Positions 7,559-15,659 of a stretch of DNA of 51,018 bases are shown here, piece after piece. This DNA is from Geitlerinema sp. PCC 9228 (GTDB lineage Bacteria; Cyanobacteriota; Cyanobacteriia; Cyanobacteriales; PCC-9228): the NCBI RefSeq assembly GCF_001870905.1, contig NZ_LNDC01000081.1:19090-70107 (forward strand). The letters are read 5' to 3'. The position numbers were made by a program, and so were the translations under genes. The notes below the pieces were generated by a model. That model was not told the origin of the DNA. It saw only the letters and a list, made by a program, of their open reading frames with translations, and did no database searches. How positions within the stretch are numbered: position 1 is the first letter of the stretch; each line of letters starts with the position of its first letter.

Positions 7559-8665
7559 ATGCGATCGCCCAATCCAAACCAGGTTGCCGGGGAACAGCCA
7601 CAAAAGTCGGTTTTGCAAATTATTCCCAAAGTCTCGACGGAGATTTGTTCTGTAAGCAATTATGCCTTTCATTTAGCCAAAAAGCTCTGGCAAGATTCCC
7701 AAATAAGTTCCCATTTTTTGGTCTGCCAAGTCAGCGATCGCGCTTCTGTCACCCAGACAGATTTTCCGGTGCTGATTTTACCACAAAAGACCTCAAAGTC
7801 GTTTTTGGAGCAAATCCCTCCAGAAGTGACTCATATTCTCCTACACTACAGCGGTGCTGCTTATGCCAAGGGAAAAATGGATGCTCCGTTTTGGCTGCAG
7901 GAAGGATTGCAAGCGGTGCGGCGATCGCGGCAGGTGCAAGTTTTGGTCATTTTCCACGATATGCCAGTGGCTGAGTTTCAGCAAATGAAATGGGTTAACC
8001 CCATTGGGGGGATGGTGGCTTATCGCATTGCCCAACAGGCGGATGTGGCGATCGCGTTGAACGTTCGCTTGCAGGCGATTTTAGAAAAATGGTTGCAACG
8101 GGAGGTACGCTGTCTGCCCCAACCAGATTATTTAGAAAAACCACCGATTATTCCTCCTTTGCGCGATCGGTATCGGCGTGCTGTTGTCTTGGGCAGTCAC
8201 TCTCCTCTGCGCTGCCACCAGCAAAAGTGCGATGACGTTGCCCAAACTTGCCGCGATTTAGGGATGCAAGAAATTTATTATATTGCACCTACCTTGCAAG
8301 TACAAGTAGCTGCTTCTCCCCAGTTTGATTGGGTCGATCGAGGAAAAATGCAGCCCAGCGAGATTGGTTGGATTTTGCTTAATGCTTGGATTGGTTTTTT
8401 TAGTGCCAAAACCGCCAGCCACTTGGAACGTTCGGAAACTTTTGCTGCTTACTGCGCCCACGGTGTCGTTCCCATTGGCATGAATGGAGTTCCGGAGACG
8501 GTGGGCTCTCTGAAACGGGGCACCCACTACCTGCAAATTCCGGTGGTGACGAAGACCAATGAAGATCGGCTTCAGGGGGTTGCCGATCGCGCCCACCAGT
8601 GGTATCGCGATCGCTGCTGGCATCGAAATGCCCAATTCGTGGCAGCTCTAATTCAAAAGCAATAG
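7559..8665 (+). CDS. putative glycosyltransferase (GT-B-like)
   Basis: A 368-residue soluble protein. LLHYSGAAYAKGKMDAPFWL (about 93-112), followed by VLVIFHDMPV and a C-terminal HGVVPIGMNGVPE-like segment, recalls family-4 type glycosyltransferases in which a Tyr/Gly-rich loop precedes FHE/FHD. Substrate and product are unknown, and the usual C-terminal E-x7-E donor motif is not obvious, so the class is tentative. The ATG at 7559 has a strong GGAGGAAGG ribosome site 1-2 bases upstream. It is monocistronic, followed by a 7-bp A/T hairpin. Confidence 0.55.
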   Translation: MRSPNPNQVAGEQPQKSVLQIIPKVSTEICSVSNYAFHLAKKLWQDSQISSHFLVCQVSDRASVTQTDFPVLILPQKTSKSFLEQIPPEVTHILLHYSGAAYAKGKMDAPFWLQEGLQAVRRSRQVQVLVIFHDMPVAEFQQMKWVNPIGGMVAYRIAQQADVAIALNVRLQAILEKWLQREVRCLPQPDYLEKPPIIPPLRDRYRRAVVLGSHSPLRCHQQKCDDVAQTCRDLGMQEIYYIAPTLQVQVAASPQFDWVDRGKMQPSEIGWILLNAWIGFFSAKTASHLERSETFAAYCAHGVVPIGMNGVPETVGSLKRGTHYLQIPVVTKTNEDRLQGVADRAHQWYRDRCWHRNAQFVAALIQKQ

Positions 8666-8668
8666 TTG

Positions 8669-8689
8669 TCAATACAAAGTATTGATTTT
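8669..8689. terminator. AT-rich hairpin, possible bidirectional terminator
   Basis: TCAATAC-AAA-GTATTGA (8669-8685) is a perfect 7-bp stem followed by TTTT on the plus strand. It lies 3 bp after the glycosyltransferase-like gene, and also at the 3' side of minus-strand RNA candidate B. Confidence 0.4.
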
Positions 8690-8788
8690 GTCCCCATAAA
8701 TAAAATATTATTTTTGCGCAGGCTAGATGTTTGGGTAAAGGCGTCCCCAAACCTCCCCTTTTTTACGGCAATACTGCCCTATGTCATC
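8690..8788 (-). ncRNA. small RNA candidate, family copy B
   Basis: A minus-strand transcript predicted to start near 8788. In order it holds TGACATAGG (8786-8778), a 4-bp hairpin GGCA-GTAT-TGCC (8778-8767), TAAAAAAGGGG (8765-8755), an AGG...CCT hairpin, CCCAAACATCTA (8735-8724) and CCTGCGC (8722-8716). All blocks match copy A at 5812-5888 in the same order and spacing. The first stem differs in sequence but remains paired, which points to a conserved RNA structure. No ORF. The end is uncertain; an A/T-rich tail or the hairpin at 8669-8685 could stop it. Confidence 0.6.
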
Positions 8789-8792
8789 CCCT

Positions 8793-8821
8793 ATTATAAA
8801 ACTTATCAAAAAAATTGTCAA
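8793..8821 (-). promoter_or_regulatory. consensus sigma70-type promoter of RNA candidate B
   Basis: On the minus strand a perfect TTGACA (8821-8816) and a perfect TATAAT (8798-8793) are exactly 17 bp apart. This is the strongest promoter seen in the window. It lies 25 bp past the stop codon of the M56 peptidase gene. Confidence 0.8.
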
Positions 8822-8845
8822 CCCTGCCTATGGAAACTCATTTAA

Positions 8846-9718
8846 TTAATAATGAAAAGGCGCGATCGCCAAAGGTAAAAACGATACGGCTACCCACAAC
8901 CAGCAACGGCAGGGGACTTCCGGCGGTGATTCCGTAGGGTCGAGCAGAGCATCGATCCGTTCCAGCAAGCGGTTGTCGGGGTAGGCACAGCTAAAGGCCG
9001 TACCGAGATTTTCCGTAGTTTCTGTATCGGGAAGGGAATGCTGCACCACTTGCAATAGCGATTCCGCTAGGGTGAGCGGATCCACCCGTTGGCTTGCCCA
9101 AGCATCGGCGCGAATTTCTCGCAACAGGAGCAACTCCTGCCAGAGCAACTCCGTATGCGGCAGCCAGGAACAGCAGCGGCGCATCCATCCCAACCAAAAG
9201 AACCAAAACGGGTCCCGGTAATATTCGTGACCCTGTTCGTGGGTTAAAACCGCGTGCAACCGCTCGCGATCGAGCAATGCCAGCATGCCGCGGCTAACCA
9301 CCAGCGATCGCTGCCAGCATCCCACCAAAGCACTGTAGGCAATGGGCGTCTCTAACAAGCGAAACGAAATACCTTCCCAGACCTGTTGGGGATAGGTGTG
9401 TACCTTTTGCTGCAAATTCCAAGTTTGCCAAGCCAAGCAAACGAGCTGTCCCATGGCAAATATGAGAAATTCCCAAGCAAGAATATAGCTTACCCACCCA
9501 GCTTTACCCCAGACCATACCGCCCACCGGTCCCATCCAAACAATAGAAACCGCGGTCATAAACAGCAGCAAAGGGGGCAACAAAAAAGCTACCAAAGCAC
9601 GTAAATGGCGTTGGGGGTAAGTTTGGGACTTACGGTTCTCAGCAGTTGCCTGCCAACTGTAGCCGTATCGCACCGCCAAAGAGATAGCCAAAACCATGGC
9701 GATCGCGCTTGCGTGCAT
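8846..9718 (-). CDS. M56/BlaR1-like membrane metallopeptidase
   Basis: A 290-residue integral-membrane protease with hydrophobic spans near residues 1-20, 42-62, 76-98 and 263-285. The zinc site is HEQGH (160-164) plus Glu201 in REIRADAWA, as in gluzincins of the M56 family. In BlaR1/MecR1 systems such a peptidase inactivates the BlaI repressor; here no extracellular sensor domain follows. It starts 2 bp after the BlaI-type repressor gene stops, so translation is probably coupled. The signal it answers is unknown. Confidence 0.85.
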   Translation of the reverse strand: MHASAIAMVLAISLAVRYGYSWQATAENRKSQTYPQRHLRALVAFLLPPLLLFMTAVSIVWMGPVGGMVWGKAGWVSYILAWEFLIFAMGQLVCLAWQTWNLQQKVHTYPQQVWEGISFRLLETPIAYSALVGCWQRSLVVSRGMLALLDRERLHAVLTHEQGHEYYRDPFWFFWLGWMRRCCSWLPHTELLWQELLLLREIRADAWASQRVDPLTLAESLLQVVQHSLPDTETTENLGTAFSCAYPDNRLLERIDALLDPTESPPEVPCRCWLWVAVSFLPLAIAPFHY

Positions 9719-9720
9719 GC

Positions 9721-10137
9721 TTAGTCCTCCCTCGCTTGTCGCTGTGCTTGTAACCGTTGGGCGATCGCTTGGATTTGTTCCAAACTAGCTTGGTCCAAAC
9801 TATCGGCAAAAGCAGCTACCACATCGGGATTGCCCACAGCCAGAAACTCCTGTAGTTGCTGGTGGGCTTTGAGCATTTGTGCTTGGTGGCGGGAAACCGT
9901 GGGACTCCAGCGAAACGCCCGATTGGACGTATCGCAAACCAGCCAGCCCTTTTTCGTGAGGCGGCGCAACACCGTCATCACCGAAGCGTAAGCCAGTTCG
10001 CGGTCTGGGTCTTTGAGAATGCGGTCGTGGATTTGTTTGGCCGTTGCCCCATCCAAATCCCAAATAATCTGCATTATCTCCGTTTCCAGGGTGCCCAAGG
10101 AAAGTTGTTTGGGGCGATTTTCTGGTAAAGGAACCAT
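9721..10137 (-). CDS. BlaI/MecI/CopY-family transcriptional repressor
   Basis: A 138-residue winged-helix protein opening LSLGTLETEIMQIIWDLDG and continuing VMTVLRRLTKKGWL, the classic BlaI DNA-binding domain. The C-terminal half would dimerise and hold the cleavage site. I take the ATG at 10137; a TTG 16 codons upstream is in frame but adds an atypical tail. The M56 peptidase follows after 2 bp, forming a sensor-repressor pair that probably autoregulates. No beta-lactamase or copper gene is adjacent. Confidence 0.88.
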   Translation of the reverse strand: MVPLPENRPKQLSLGTLETEIMQIIWDLDGATAKQIHDRILKDPDRELAYASVMTVLRRLTKKGWLVCDTSNRAFRWSPTVSRHQAQMLKAHQQLQEFLAVGNPDVVAAFADSLDQASLEQIQAIAQRLQAQRQARED

Positions 10138-10274
10138 GGGTGCAAAAGCGTTGTCGGTGGAACAATCAAAAATCAGAAACAACAAAACTTAAGGACAGTC
10201 GTCGCGATCGCGCTGCCTTTTCTTCTAGGATACCAAGCCAAGAACCATCCCTGCATCTCCTTTGAAACCTACCC

Positions 10275-11375
10275 CTAGCAAAATGCTTCTACAATTCGCA
10301 CGATTCTCTGGGCCGCCAAACCATCCCCAAAGGGATTGGTAGCATTTGCCATAGCTGCATAAGCTTGCTCATCAGCCAATAAAGATTGCGCCGCCGCCAG
10401 GATACCATCGCTGTGGGTCCCCACCAACTTGGCCGTTCCCGCCGCGATCGCTTCCGAACGTTCCGTCGTCTCCCGCAACACCAGCACCGGCTTGCCCAAA
10501 CTAGGGGCCTCCTCCTGCAAGCCTCCCGAATCTGTCAAAACCAAATAGCAACCCTGCATCGCCCCCACCAAAGCCTGATAATCCAACGGTTCCGTCAAAA
10601 AAATACGGGGATGGTCTTGCAAAGCTGCCCGCAGGGGGTCGCGAACCTGGGGATTGCGATGTAAGGGCAATAGCAAAGCCGTATCTGCGAAAGCATCGAC
10701 AATCTGGCGCAAGCCTTGAGCAATTCCCCGTAACGTCTTTCCCCAACTTTCCCGCCGGTGAATCGTTGCCAACAAAACCCGATATCGCTGCCAATCCAAC
10801 CCCGGTACCTCGCAGCGGGGATTTCCCTTCGCCACCGCCAGCAACGCATCGATGACCGTATTGCCCGTTTGGTGAATCCTGCCAACAACGCCCGAGTTGC
10901 GTAAATTATCCACAGCCAGTGCCGTAGGGGCAAAATGCAGCTGGGCAATTTGGGAAATCAAGCGGCGGTTGGCTTCTTCCGGGTAGGGATGAAATAAATT
11001 ATTGGTACGCAACCCCGCCTCCACGTGAGCCACAGGAAATTTCTGGTAAAAAGCCGCCAAAGCCGCAGCAAAAGCCGTGGTTGTATCCCCCTGAACCAAC
11101 ACCAAATGCGGTTGAATTTTCGCAAACAGCGATTCCAACCCCGTCAGGCTGCGACAGGTGATATCCCCTAACGTCTGGGAGGCTTGCATAATTTCTAAAT
11201 CGTAGTCGGCGTGCAGTTGAAACAGCTGCATCACCTGAGCTACCATTTCCTTATGCTGTCCGGTTAGAATCACATGGGGACAAAACTGGGGGGACCGTTG
11301 AAACGCAGCAATAACTGGTGCCAGCTTGATAGCTTCTGGGCGCGTTCCGAGAACGATACAAATGGGAAATGGCAT
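10275..11375 (-). CDS. wecB: UDP-N-acetylglucosamine 2-epimerase (non-hydrolysing)
   Basis: A 366-residue GT-B fold enzyme interconverting UDP-GlcNAc and UDP-ManNAc for surface polysaccharides. Landmarks are LGTRPEAIKLAPVI at the N terminus, VQGDTTTAFAAALAAFY, HVEAGLRT, TIHRRESWGK, LTDSGGLQEEAP and VLRETTERSEA. All are standard for WecB/MnaA. The ATG at 11375 is preferred; the frame runs 31 codons further into poorly conserved sequence. No other wec gene is adjacent. Confidence 0.95.
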   Translation of the reverse strand: MPFPICIVLGTRPEAIKLAPVIAAFQRSPQFCPHVILTGQHKEMVAQVMQLFQLHADYDLEIMQASQTLGDITCRSLTGLESLFAKIQPHLVLVQGDTTTAFAAALAAFYQKFPVAHVEAGLRTNNLFHPYPEEANRRLISQIAQLHFAPTALAVDNLRNSGVVGRIHQTGNTVIDALLAVAKGNPRCEVPGLDWQRYRVLLATIHRRESWGKTLRGIAQGLRQIVDAFADTALLLPLHRNPQVRDPLRAALQDHPRIFLTEPLDYQALVGAMQGCYLVLTDSGGLQEEAPSLGKPVLVLRETTERSEAIAAGTAKLVGTHSDGILAAAQSLLADEQAYAAMANATNPFGDGLAAQRIVRIVEAFC

Positions 11376-11509
11376 AGGAAAGTTAAAATCTAGCCAATTG
11401 GGAAAGCGTGCAATGGACATAGAGCCAAACACTCTTATTTTAGCAAAATTGGGAACCCCAAAAACCACTCATTCCGTCATTAACCAACGGGAACCACGTT
11501 TTGGCAGCC

Positions 11510-11980
11510 ATGGCACCATCAAGAATTCGCATTGCCCAGGATAAAGCTGATTTGGTCAAAGCCCTAACAGCGACCGATAGCAAAACCGGTTTGTTTTCTA
11601 CCTATGCCGATGCGGTTTTGTTTGCAGCAGCTTTGGGAGTCAAGCGGGGCAAACGGGAACCCTTGCAAAGCATTTCCAAACGCGAACCGGGCCCCATCTC
11701 CCAAGATTATTTTGTCAATCGCGGTTACGATGCAATCGTGGATCTAATTGCCATTGGCGAAATCAAAGAAAAAGAGATTTTAGCCAATAGCAATCCGGAC
11801 TCCCAAGCCCAACGCATACAGATTTTTGAAGAGTATGCCAATGGTGGGTTGGAAATTTTGCGCGACGAACTGAAAGGGGCGATCGATTATGCCGAGCAAA
11901 TTCTGCTGATGATGGTTGGGGAACGGTTCCATACGGAGGAATCCGGACAAAAAAGTTTCGATCTAAGTCGTTTTTTATGA
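11510..11980 (+). CDS. DNA phosphorothioation-associated protein 4 family
   Basis: A 156-residue soluble protein. FSTYADAVLFAAALGVKRGK, a central LIAIGEIKEKEIL and the near-invariant RIQIFEEYANGGLEIL closely fit the family annotated DNA phosphorothioation-associated protein 4, normally found beside dnd genes that place sulfur in the DNA backbone or restrict unmodified DNA. The molecular role is unknown. No dndA-E, dndFGH or other dnd gene is in the window, so it is an orphan here. I use the ATG at 11510, not the TTG three codons upstream. It is divergent from wecB. Confidence 0.75.
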   Translation: MAPSRIRIAQDKADLVKALTATDSKTGLFSTYADAVLFAAALGVKRGKREPLQSISKREPGPISQDYFVNRGYDAIVDLIAIGEIKEKEILANSNPDSQAQRIQIFEEYANGGLEILRDELKGAIDYAEQILLMMVGERFHTEESGQKSFDLSRFL

Positions 11981-12356
11981 TTTTTGTGATATTGGGCAGT
12001 AGGTTTGGCATCAATGGGTCACACCTTCAAGGGACAACATCCAAAGGGGATTCTCGATCGCCAGAAGGGGCACTACCATTCAAACCAGTCTCTGCGTTGG
12101 CGAGGTATCTGCCAATCGATTGTTGTGTTTTTTAACAATTTCCCGTCAAACCCAGGAGAAAATGATAAGCTAAAAAATAGCATCTTGTATGACATTGAAA
12201 ATACACAAAGATTCGCGGAAGCCACCAGCAGCAGGAAAATCCAGCTATTTTCCTAGTCGTCTGTGTTGTGCTTTCGTGGTTTTACGTCGGTGCGTCGCTC
12301 ATTTGTAGGCGTTCATCCTCACACTTTCTGCGTCGTCTACAAGCTTCTATTGCTCA
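11981..12356. promoter_or_regulatory. intergenic leader with two stem-loops
   Basis: No convincing gene. An 8-bp perfect inverted repeat AGGAAAAT-CCAGCT-ATTTTCCT lies at 12233-12254. Directly before the next gene, TTGTAG (12303-12308) pairs with CTACAA (12337-12342), and the enclosed loop carries CCTCACAC (12317-12324). A short frame at 12005-12256 lacks family resemblance and is not called. Confidence 0.3.
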
Positions 12357-13193
12357 ATGTTAAATACCATCCTCTTGCGTAAAAGTCTGCTGAGACTTAC
12401 GGCGATCCTGGCGGTTCTAAGCGTACCTTTTGCAGGTATGTCTGAAAGTGCCGCCTCACCTTCTGAAACCACAGAGACTCGTGGCTCTGAGTCCTCCATG
12501 GCCGAATCGTCAGTTCCTCAAGACCCTCTTGGCAGCCGCCATCCCATTCCCTGGCGCTGGATTATTAATACGCACCAAGAGGTGAGTTCCCAAAGCGGGT
12601 CGGGCGTCCGTTACTACCGCAGCCAATCTCTGGTTTCTCCGGACGGTCAGTATGCTGCCTACAGCCGGATTAAATTGCGCGTCCAACCGGAGTTGTATCG
12701 CAGCCACGTGAGCAGTGTGTTATTTGTAGAAAACCTGCAAAACGGACATCTGCGTGCCATTACGCCCACTTCTCCTTTTGCCGACCACCCGTTTGCCGTT
12801 GCTGCTTCTGAAGTGCCCCAAGGCGCGATGTCCATTTTGGTACCTGTTTCTTGGTCTTCAGGGGGCGATCGCGTTTTGGCTAGGGAGTTTGAAGGGATTT
12901 TCAACTCTTCAGTCGCTTCCGATTATGCTGTGATTTGGGACCGGCAACAAGACCGTACAGCCACCATCGCCCCCAATAACATTGAATACACCAATGCCAT
13001 TTTGTTGGGATGGAGCCAAAACCATAACAATAGCGTTCTGTTTCGCGCCGGCATCATGGGCGAACCGCAATGGTCCCTATGGGCAGTTAATTTCGACGGC
13101 ACCACGGTAGCCGCCAACCAAGACGAAGCTGTCTTATTTGGTCGCACGGCCGATAAAGTTTGGTCGGGACCGCAGCAAGCTTACTGGCAGTAG
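12357..13193 (+). CDS. exported protein of unknown function
   Basis: A 278-residue protein with a signal peptide (residues about 1-32; basic start, hydrophobic LLRLTAILAVLSVPFAG, then Ala/Ser). A Ser/Glu/Thr-rich linker follows to about residue 60. The mature part contains SLVSPDGQYAAYSRIKLRVQ, VLFVENLQNGHLRAI, YAVIWDRQQDR and WSLWAVNFDGT, a pattern like beta-propeller blades of the TolB/WD40-like type. I do not recognise the family with certainty. The ATG is preceded by a stem-loop leader. A terminator follows at 13230. Confidence 0.7.
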   Translation: MLNTILLRKSLLRLTAILAVLSVPFAGMSESAASPSETTETRGSESSMAESSVPQDPLGSRHPIPWRWIINTHQEVSSQSGSGVRYYRSQSLVSPDGQYAAYSRIKLRVQPELYRSHVSSVLFVENLQNGHLRAITPTSPFADHPFAVAASEVPQGAMSILVPVSWSSGGDRVLAREFEGIFNSSVASDYAVIWDRQQDRTATIAPNNIEYTNAILLGWSQNHNNSVLFRAGIMGEPQWSLWAVNFDGTTVAANQDEAVLFGRTADKVWSGPQQAYWQ

Positions 13194-13229
13194 CAACCGT
13201 GCGGTTGAACCCCAAACAAATCTTATGCC

Positions 13230-13277
13230 AACCTACTTGTTGCCGGGTCAAGCCCCAACTCAAGTAGGTTTTTCTTT
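13230..13277 (+). terminator. Rho-independent terminator between convergent genes
   Basis: AACCTACTTG (13230-13239) and CAAGTAGGTT (13261-13270) form a perfect 10-bp stem, followed by TTTTTCTTT. It ends the exported-protein gene and abuts the end of the convergent DUF4335 gene. Confidence 0.8.
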
Positions 13278-13284
13278 ATGTTTT

Positions 13285-14760
13285 TTAGGGGAATCCATGC
13301 CAGGGGCTGACTTCCAGGGTTCCCCCCGGCTGAAACACCAGGCGAAACTCGGCCACTCGAGCGCGCCTCACGGCACCGTTTTCATCCCGGGCCAGTCTTT
13401 GCGCGGGCTCCAGCAAACCGGCGAGGGGGGTTCGGGAAACTTGCTGGCGAGCGGATTGGGTTTGGGCTTCGTAGTCGATCATGGCACCCGACTGGCTCAT
13501 TTCCACCCGATATTCCAAAGGTTCGTCAAAGGTGGGGTCTTCCGGTAGGGCCTCGGTAACCTTCTCGATCAGGCGGTCCTGCAAGTCCAAAATGGTGGCT
13601 GCATCCTGAATTTCCGGCGGCGGGTCGGGTTCGGAAATATAACCGCGCCAGGGACTAACTTCTAAATTGCCGTTTTCGGTAAATACCACCCGGAACAGGG
13701 CGACGGATTCTGGGGCGGCTGCCTCTTCGGAGGTGGGCAGATACACCAAATCTGGCAGGGGCGTGCTCTCTGTTTGCTGTTCGGCAGGGGCGTTGAGATG
13801 TTTGTAGCCTAGAATAGCACCATCGCTGCCCACGCCAACTTGGTATTCTAAGTCTTCTACATATTCTCGATTGTCCCAAGCTTTTTCTAATTCGTTATAA
13901 AGCTGCCATTTCAAAGCTTCTAACTGGTTGGGGTCGGTGATTTCCGGCCGAATGGACAAAGCCGCCTGTAGTTCTTCTACGGAAGGGGGAGTTGGCGTGG
14001 CGGTTTCCGATGCTGGCGCTTCGGGAGTGGGTTCTACGGTGGGTTCGCCCTCGAGGGTGGGTTCGGGGTTGGTGGCGCTGTTTTGGGGAGAGGGCTGGGG
14101 AGTTGGTGTGGTGGCTGGCGAAGTTGAGGTTGGGTTTTGGTCTTGGGAATCGGGAAGTAGTTGTTGCGGGCGTTTGACTTCGGGATAGGGCATCCAGAAA
14201 AAGACCGCTCCCGCGATCGCGACGCCGGCGATGCCTACTGCTGCTGGCAAGACCTGTTGGTTGGGGTCGCTGCTGCGTTGGACGTACTGTTTGGGCAGCG
14301 GTTGCAGTTGTAGGGAAAGATGGGGCAGGGTCAATCGGTCCGCCAGCAATTGGTCGATCGCTTCTAGCAGGTCGAATAATTCTAATGTGGAAAGATAGAT
14401 CTGTTGGACCTGGCGATCGCTGCTTTCCCCTTCCATGGAGGAACTTTCCGGATATACCAACAAACAGTGACGGTTGCCTTCCACCGGTTGCAACTGTACC
14501 GCTGGTATAGTACCGCCCAAACCAGCCAGCGATCGCGTTTGACTCAAAAACTCTTGGGCGTAGCGACTTACAGCCGCCACCAACCCCTGCAAAAATTCCA
14601 TGCCACCGCCCACTTGTTGCTCCTGGGTGTGAAAATGGCACTGGGCGTCAATCAGAATTGACATCACATCCAGACTCGGTTGGGTGTAGCTTTGCGAGTC
14701 CGTTAGTCCTTCCAAAACCAAAGTACAGTTGGGCAGCTGGTACTGACGTTGAATCGTCAT
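13285..14760 (-). CDS. DUF4335 domain membrane protein
   Basis: A 491-residue protein starting MTIQRQYQLPNCTLVLEGL, typical of the cyanobacterial DUF4335 family. An N-terminal soluble domain (about 1-180) is followed by a single membrane span near 190-210 (VGIAGVAIAGAVFFW), a long Pro/Thr/Glu-rich linker (about 215-285), then two related C-terminal repeats each ending in a LEVSPW motif (GNLEVSPWRGY and GTLEVSPWHGF). It starts 4 bp after the DUF3038 gene stops, so the two are probably translated together. The function is unknown. Confidence 0.85.
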   Translation of the reverse strand: MTIQRQYQLPNCTLVLEGLTDSQSYTQPSLDVMSILIDAQCHFHTQEQQVGGGMEFLQGLVAAVSRYAQEFLSQTRSLAGLGGTIPAVQLQPVEGNRHCLLVYPESSSMEGESSDRQVQQIYLSTLELFDLLEAIDQLLADRLTLPHLSLQLQPLPKQYVQRSSDPNQQVLPAAVGIAGVAIAGAVFFWMPYPEVKRPQQLLPDSQDQNPTSTSPATTPTPQPSPQNSATNPEPTLEGEPTVEPTPEAPASETATPTPPSVEELQAALSIRPEITDPNQLEALKWQLYNELEKAWDNREYVEDLEYQVGVGSDGAILGYKHLNAPAEQQTESTPLPDLVYLPTSEEAAAPESVALFRVVFTENGNLEVSPWRGYISEPDPPPEIQDAATILDLQDRLIEKVTEALPEDPTFDEPLEYRVEMSQSGAMIDYEAQTQSARQQVSRTPLAGLLEPAQRLARDENGAVRRARVAEFRLVFQPGGTLEVSPWHGFP

Positions 14761-14764
14761 GCCG

Positions 14765-15427
14765 TTACACCTCTCCCTCAAACAAACTCATCCACAGCCT
14801 TTGCATGCCGTAGGTACCGGTACAAAATAAAAGCTGCCCCAACAATCCCATCGCCAGCTCGTTGAGGCGTTCGTCACTGCTGTAGGCGGCAACAGCACTG
14901 CGGCGGAGATTCATGCGGGAACGATAGTGAGAGCGAAAACGCTCCAAATACTGGGAAATACGTAGATGTTGCCGGTAGGGAATTTGTTTTTCCTGCAATT
15001 TTCGATCGTCCACCAACAACTGGCGAATGGTAAAGGTTAGCCGCCGACTGAGATGGCAAACAATCGCCACCAACGCTTTGCCTTCCTGCCAACGCAACGT
15101 ACGCCGCTGGCTGTGGAGACGCCAGGGATTGGCACTGCGCAGCTGCCACAAGGTCACGCGGTTGGGAATAATATCTTCCAACCCCAGCTCTTTGGCTACC
15201 TGCAAAAACTCCTCCGAACCGCCCAAGTGCAATGCCTCAATGGCTAGCAAAAGCAAGTCCAATTGCGTCCGCGAGCGTGGCGGGCATTCGCGCTCGTCTA
15301 AAGGCGGGTCGGGGAGCATGGCCAGCATGGGAGAGCTAGTTGCTTCCTCCGATACCGGCGCACCGCTGGCCAGATTGACATTTTTGTTGGAATTTGCGGG
15401 TGCTCGTTCCACAGAATCGTTCGTCAT
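14765..15427 (-). CDS. DUF3038 domain protein
   Basis: A 220-residue protein. A polar N-terminal tail (1-50) precedes a basic helical domain with RTQLDLLLLAIEALHLGGSE, LVAIVCHLSRRL and MNLRRSAVAAYSS, as in the DUF3038 family of cyanobacteria. No catalytic motif is visible. DUF3038 and DUF4335 genes commonly sit together, and here the gap is 4 bp, suggesting a shared complex. ATG start at 15427. Confidence 0.85.
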   Translation of the reverse strand: MTNDSVERAPANSNKNVNLASGAPVSEEATSSPMLAMLPDPPLDERECPPRSRTQLDLLLLAIEALHLGGSEEFLQVAKELGLEDIIPNRVTLWQLRSANPWRLHSQRRTLRWQEGKALVAIVCHLSRRLTFTIRQLLVDDRKLQEKQIPYRQHLRISQYLERFRSHYRSRMNLRRSAVAAYSSDERLNELAMGLLGQLLFCTGTYGMQRLWMSLFEGEV

Positions 15428-15659
15428 TCCTATCCTAATTCCTAATCATCCTTTGTTTTTTGACACCATTTCCCTGGCAACTATACCCATTTAAGATACC
15501 CATTGTATCCGGGCAACCTATCAGCCATCCCCCTAGCATTCCCACTCCTTTAAAATTATAGAATGTAGGTGGGTGCGACAGAGCAGCTGGCAAGATTTGA
15601 TTTTCCAATTCGGAAGTCAATTGGCCCGAGAGCCTTTCTGAAGAACCACTGCCGGTGAC
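15428..15659. other. intergenic region left of the IS element
   Basis: Upstream flank of the DUF3038 gene; no gene seen. If the structured block at 15660-16090 is a guide-bearing RNA, the bases just left of 15660 would be the guide. Confidence 0.3.

Noticed and set aside
12005-12256. 83-residue plus-strand frame
   Set aside because: No family resemblance, low-complexity composition, and it covers a perfect inverted repeat.
13895-14641. 248-residue minus-strand frame
   Set aside because: Out-of-frame shadow inside the DUF4335 gene; Pro/Arg-rich composition from reading GC-rich codons.
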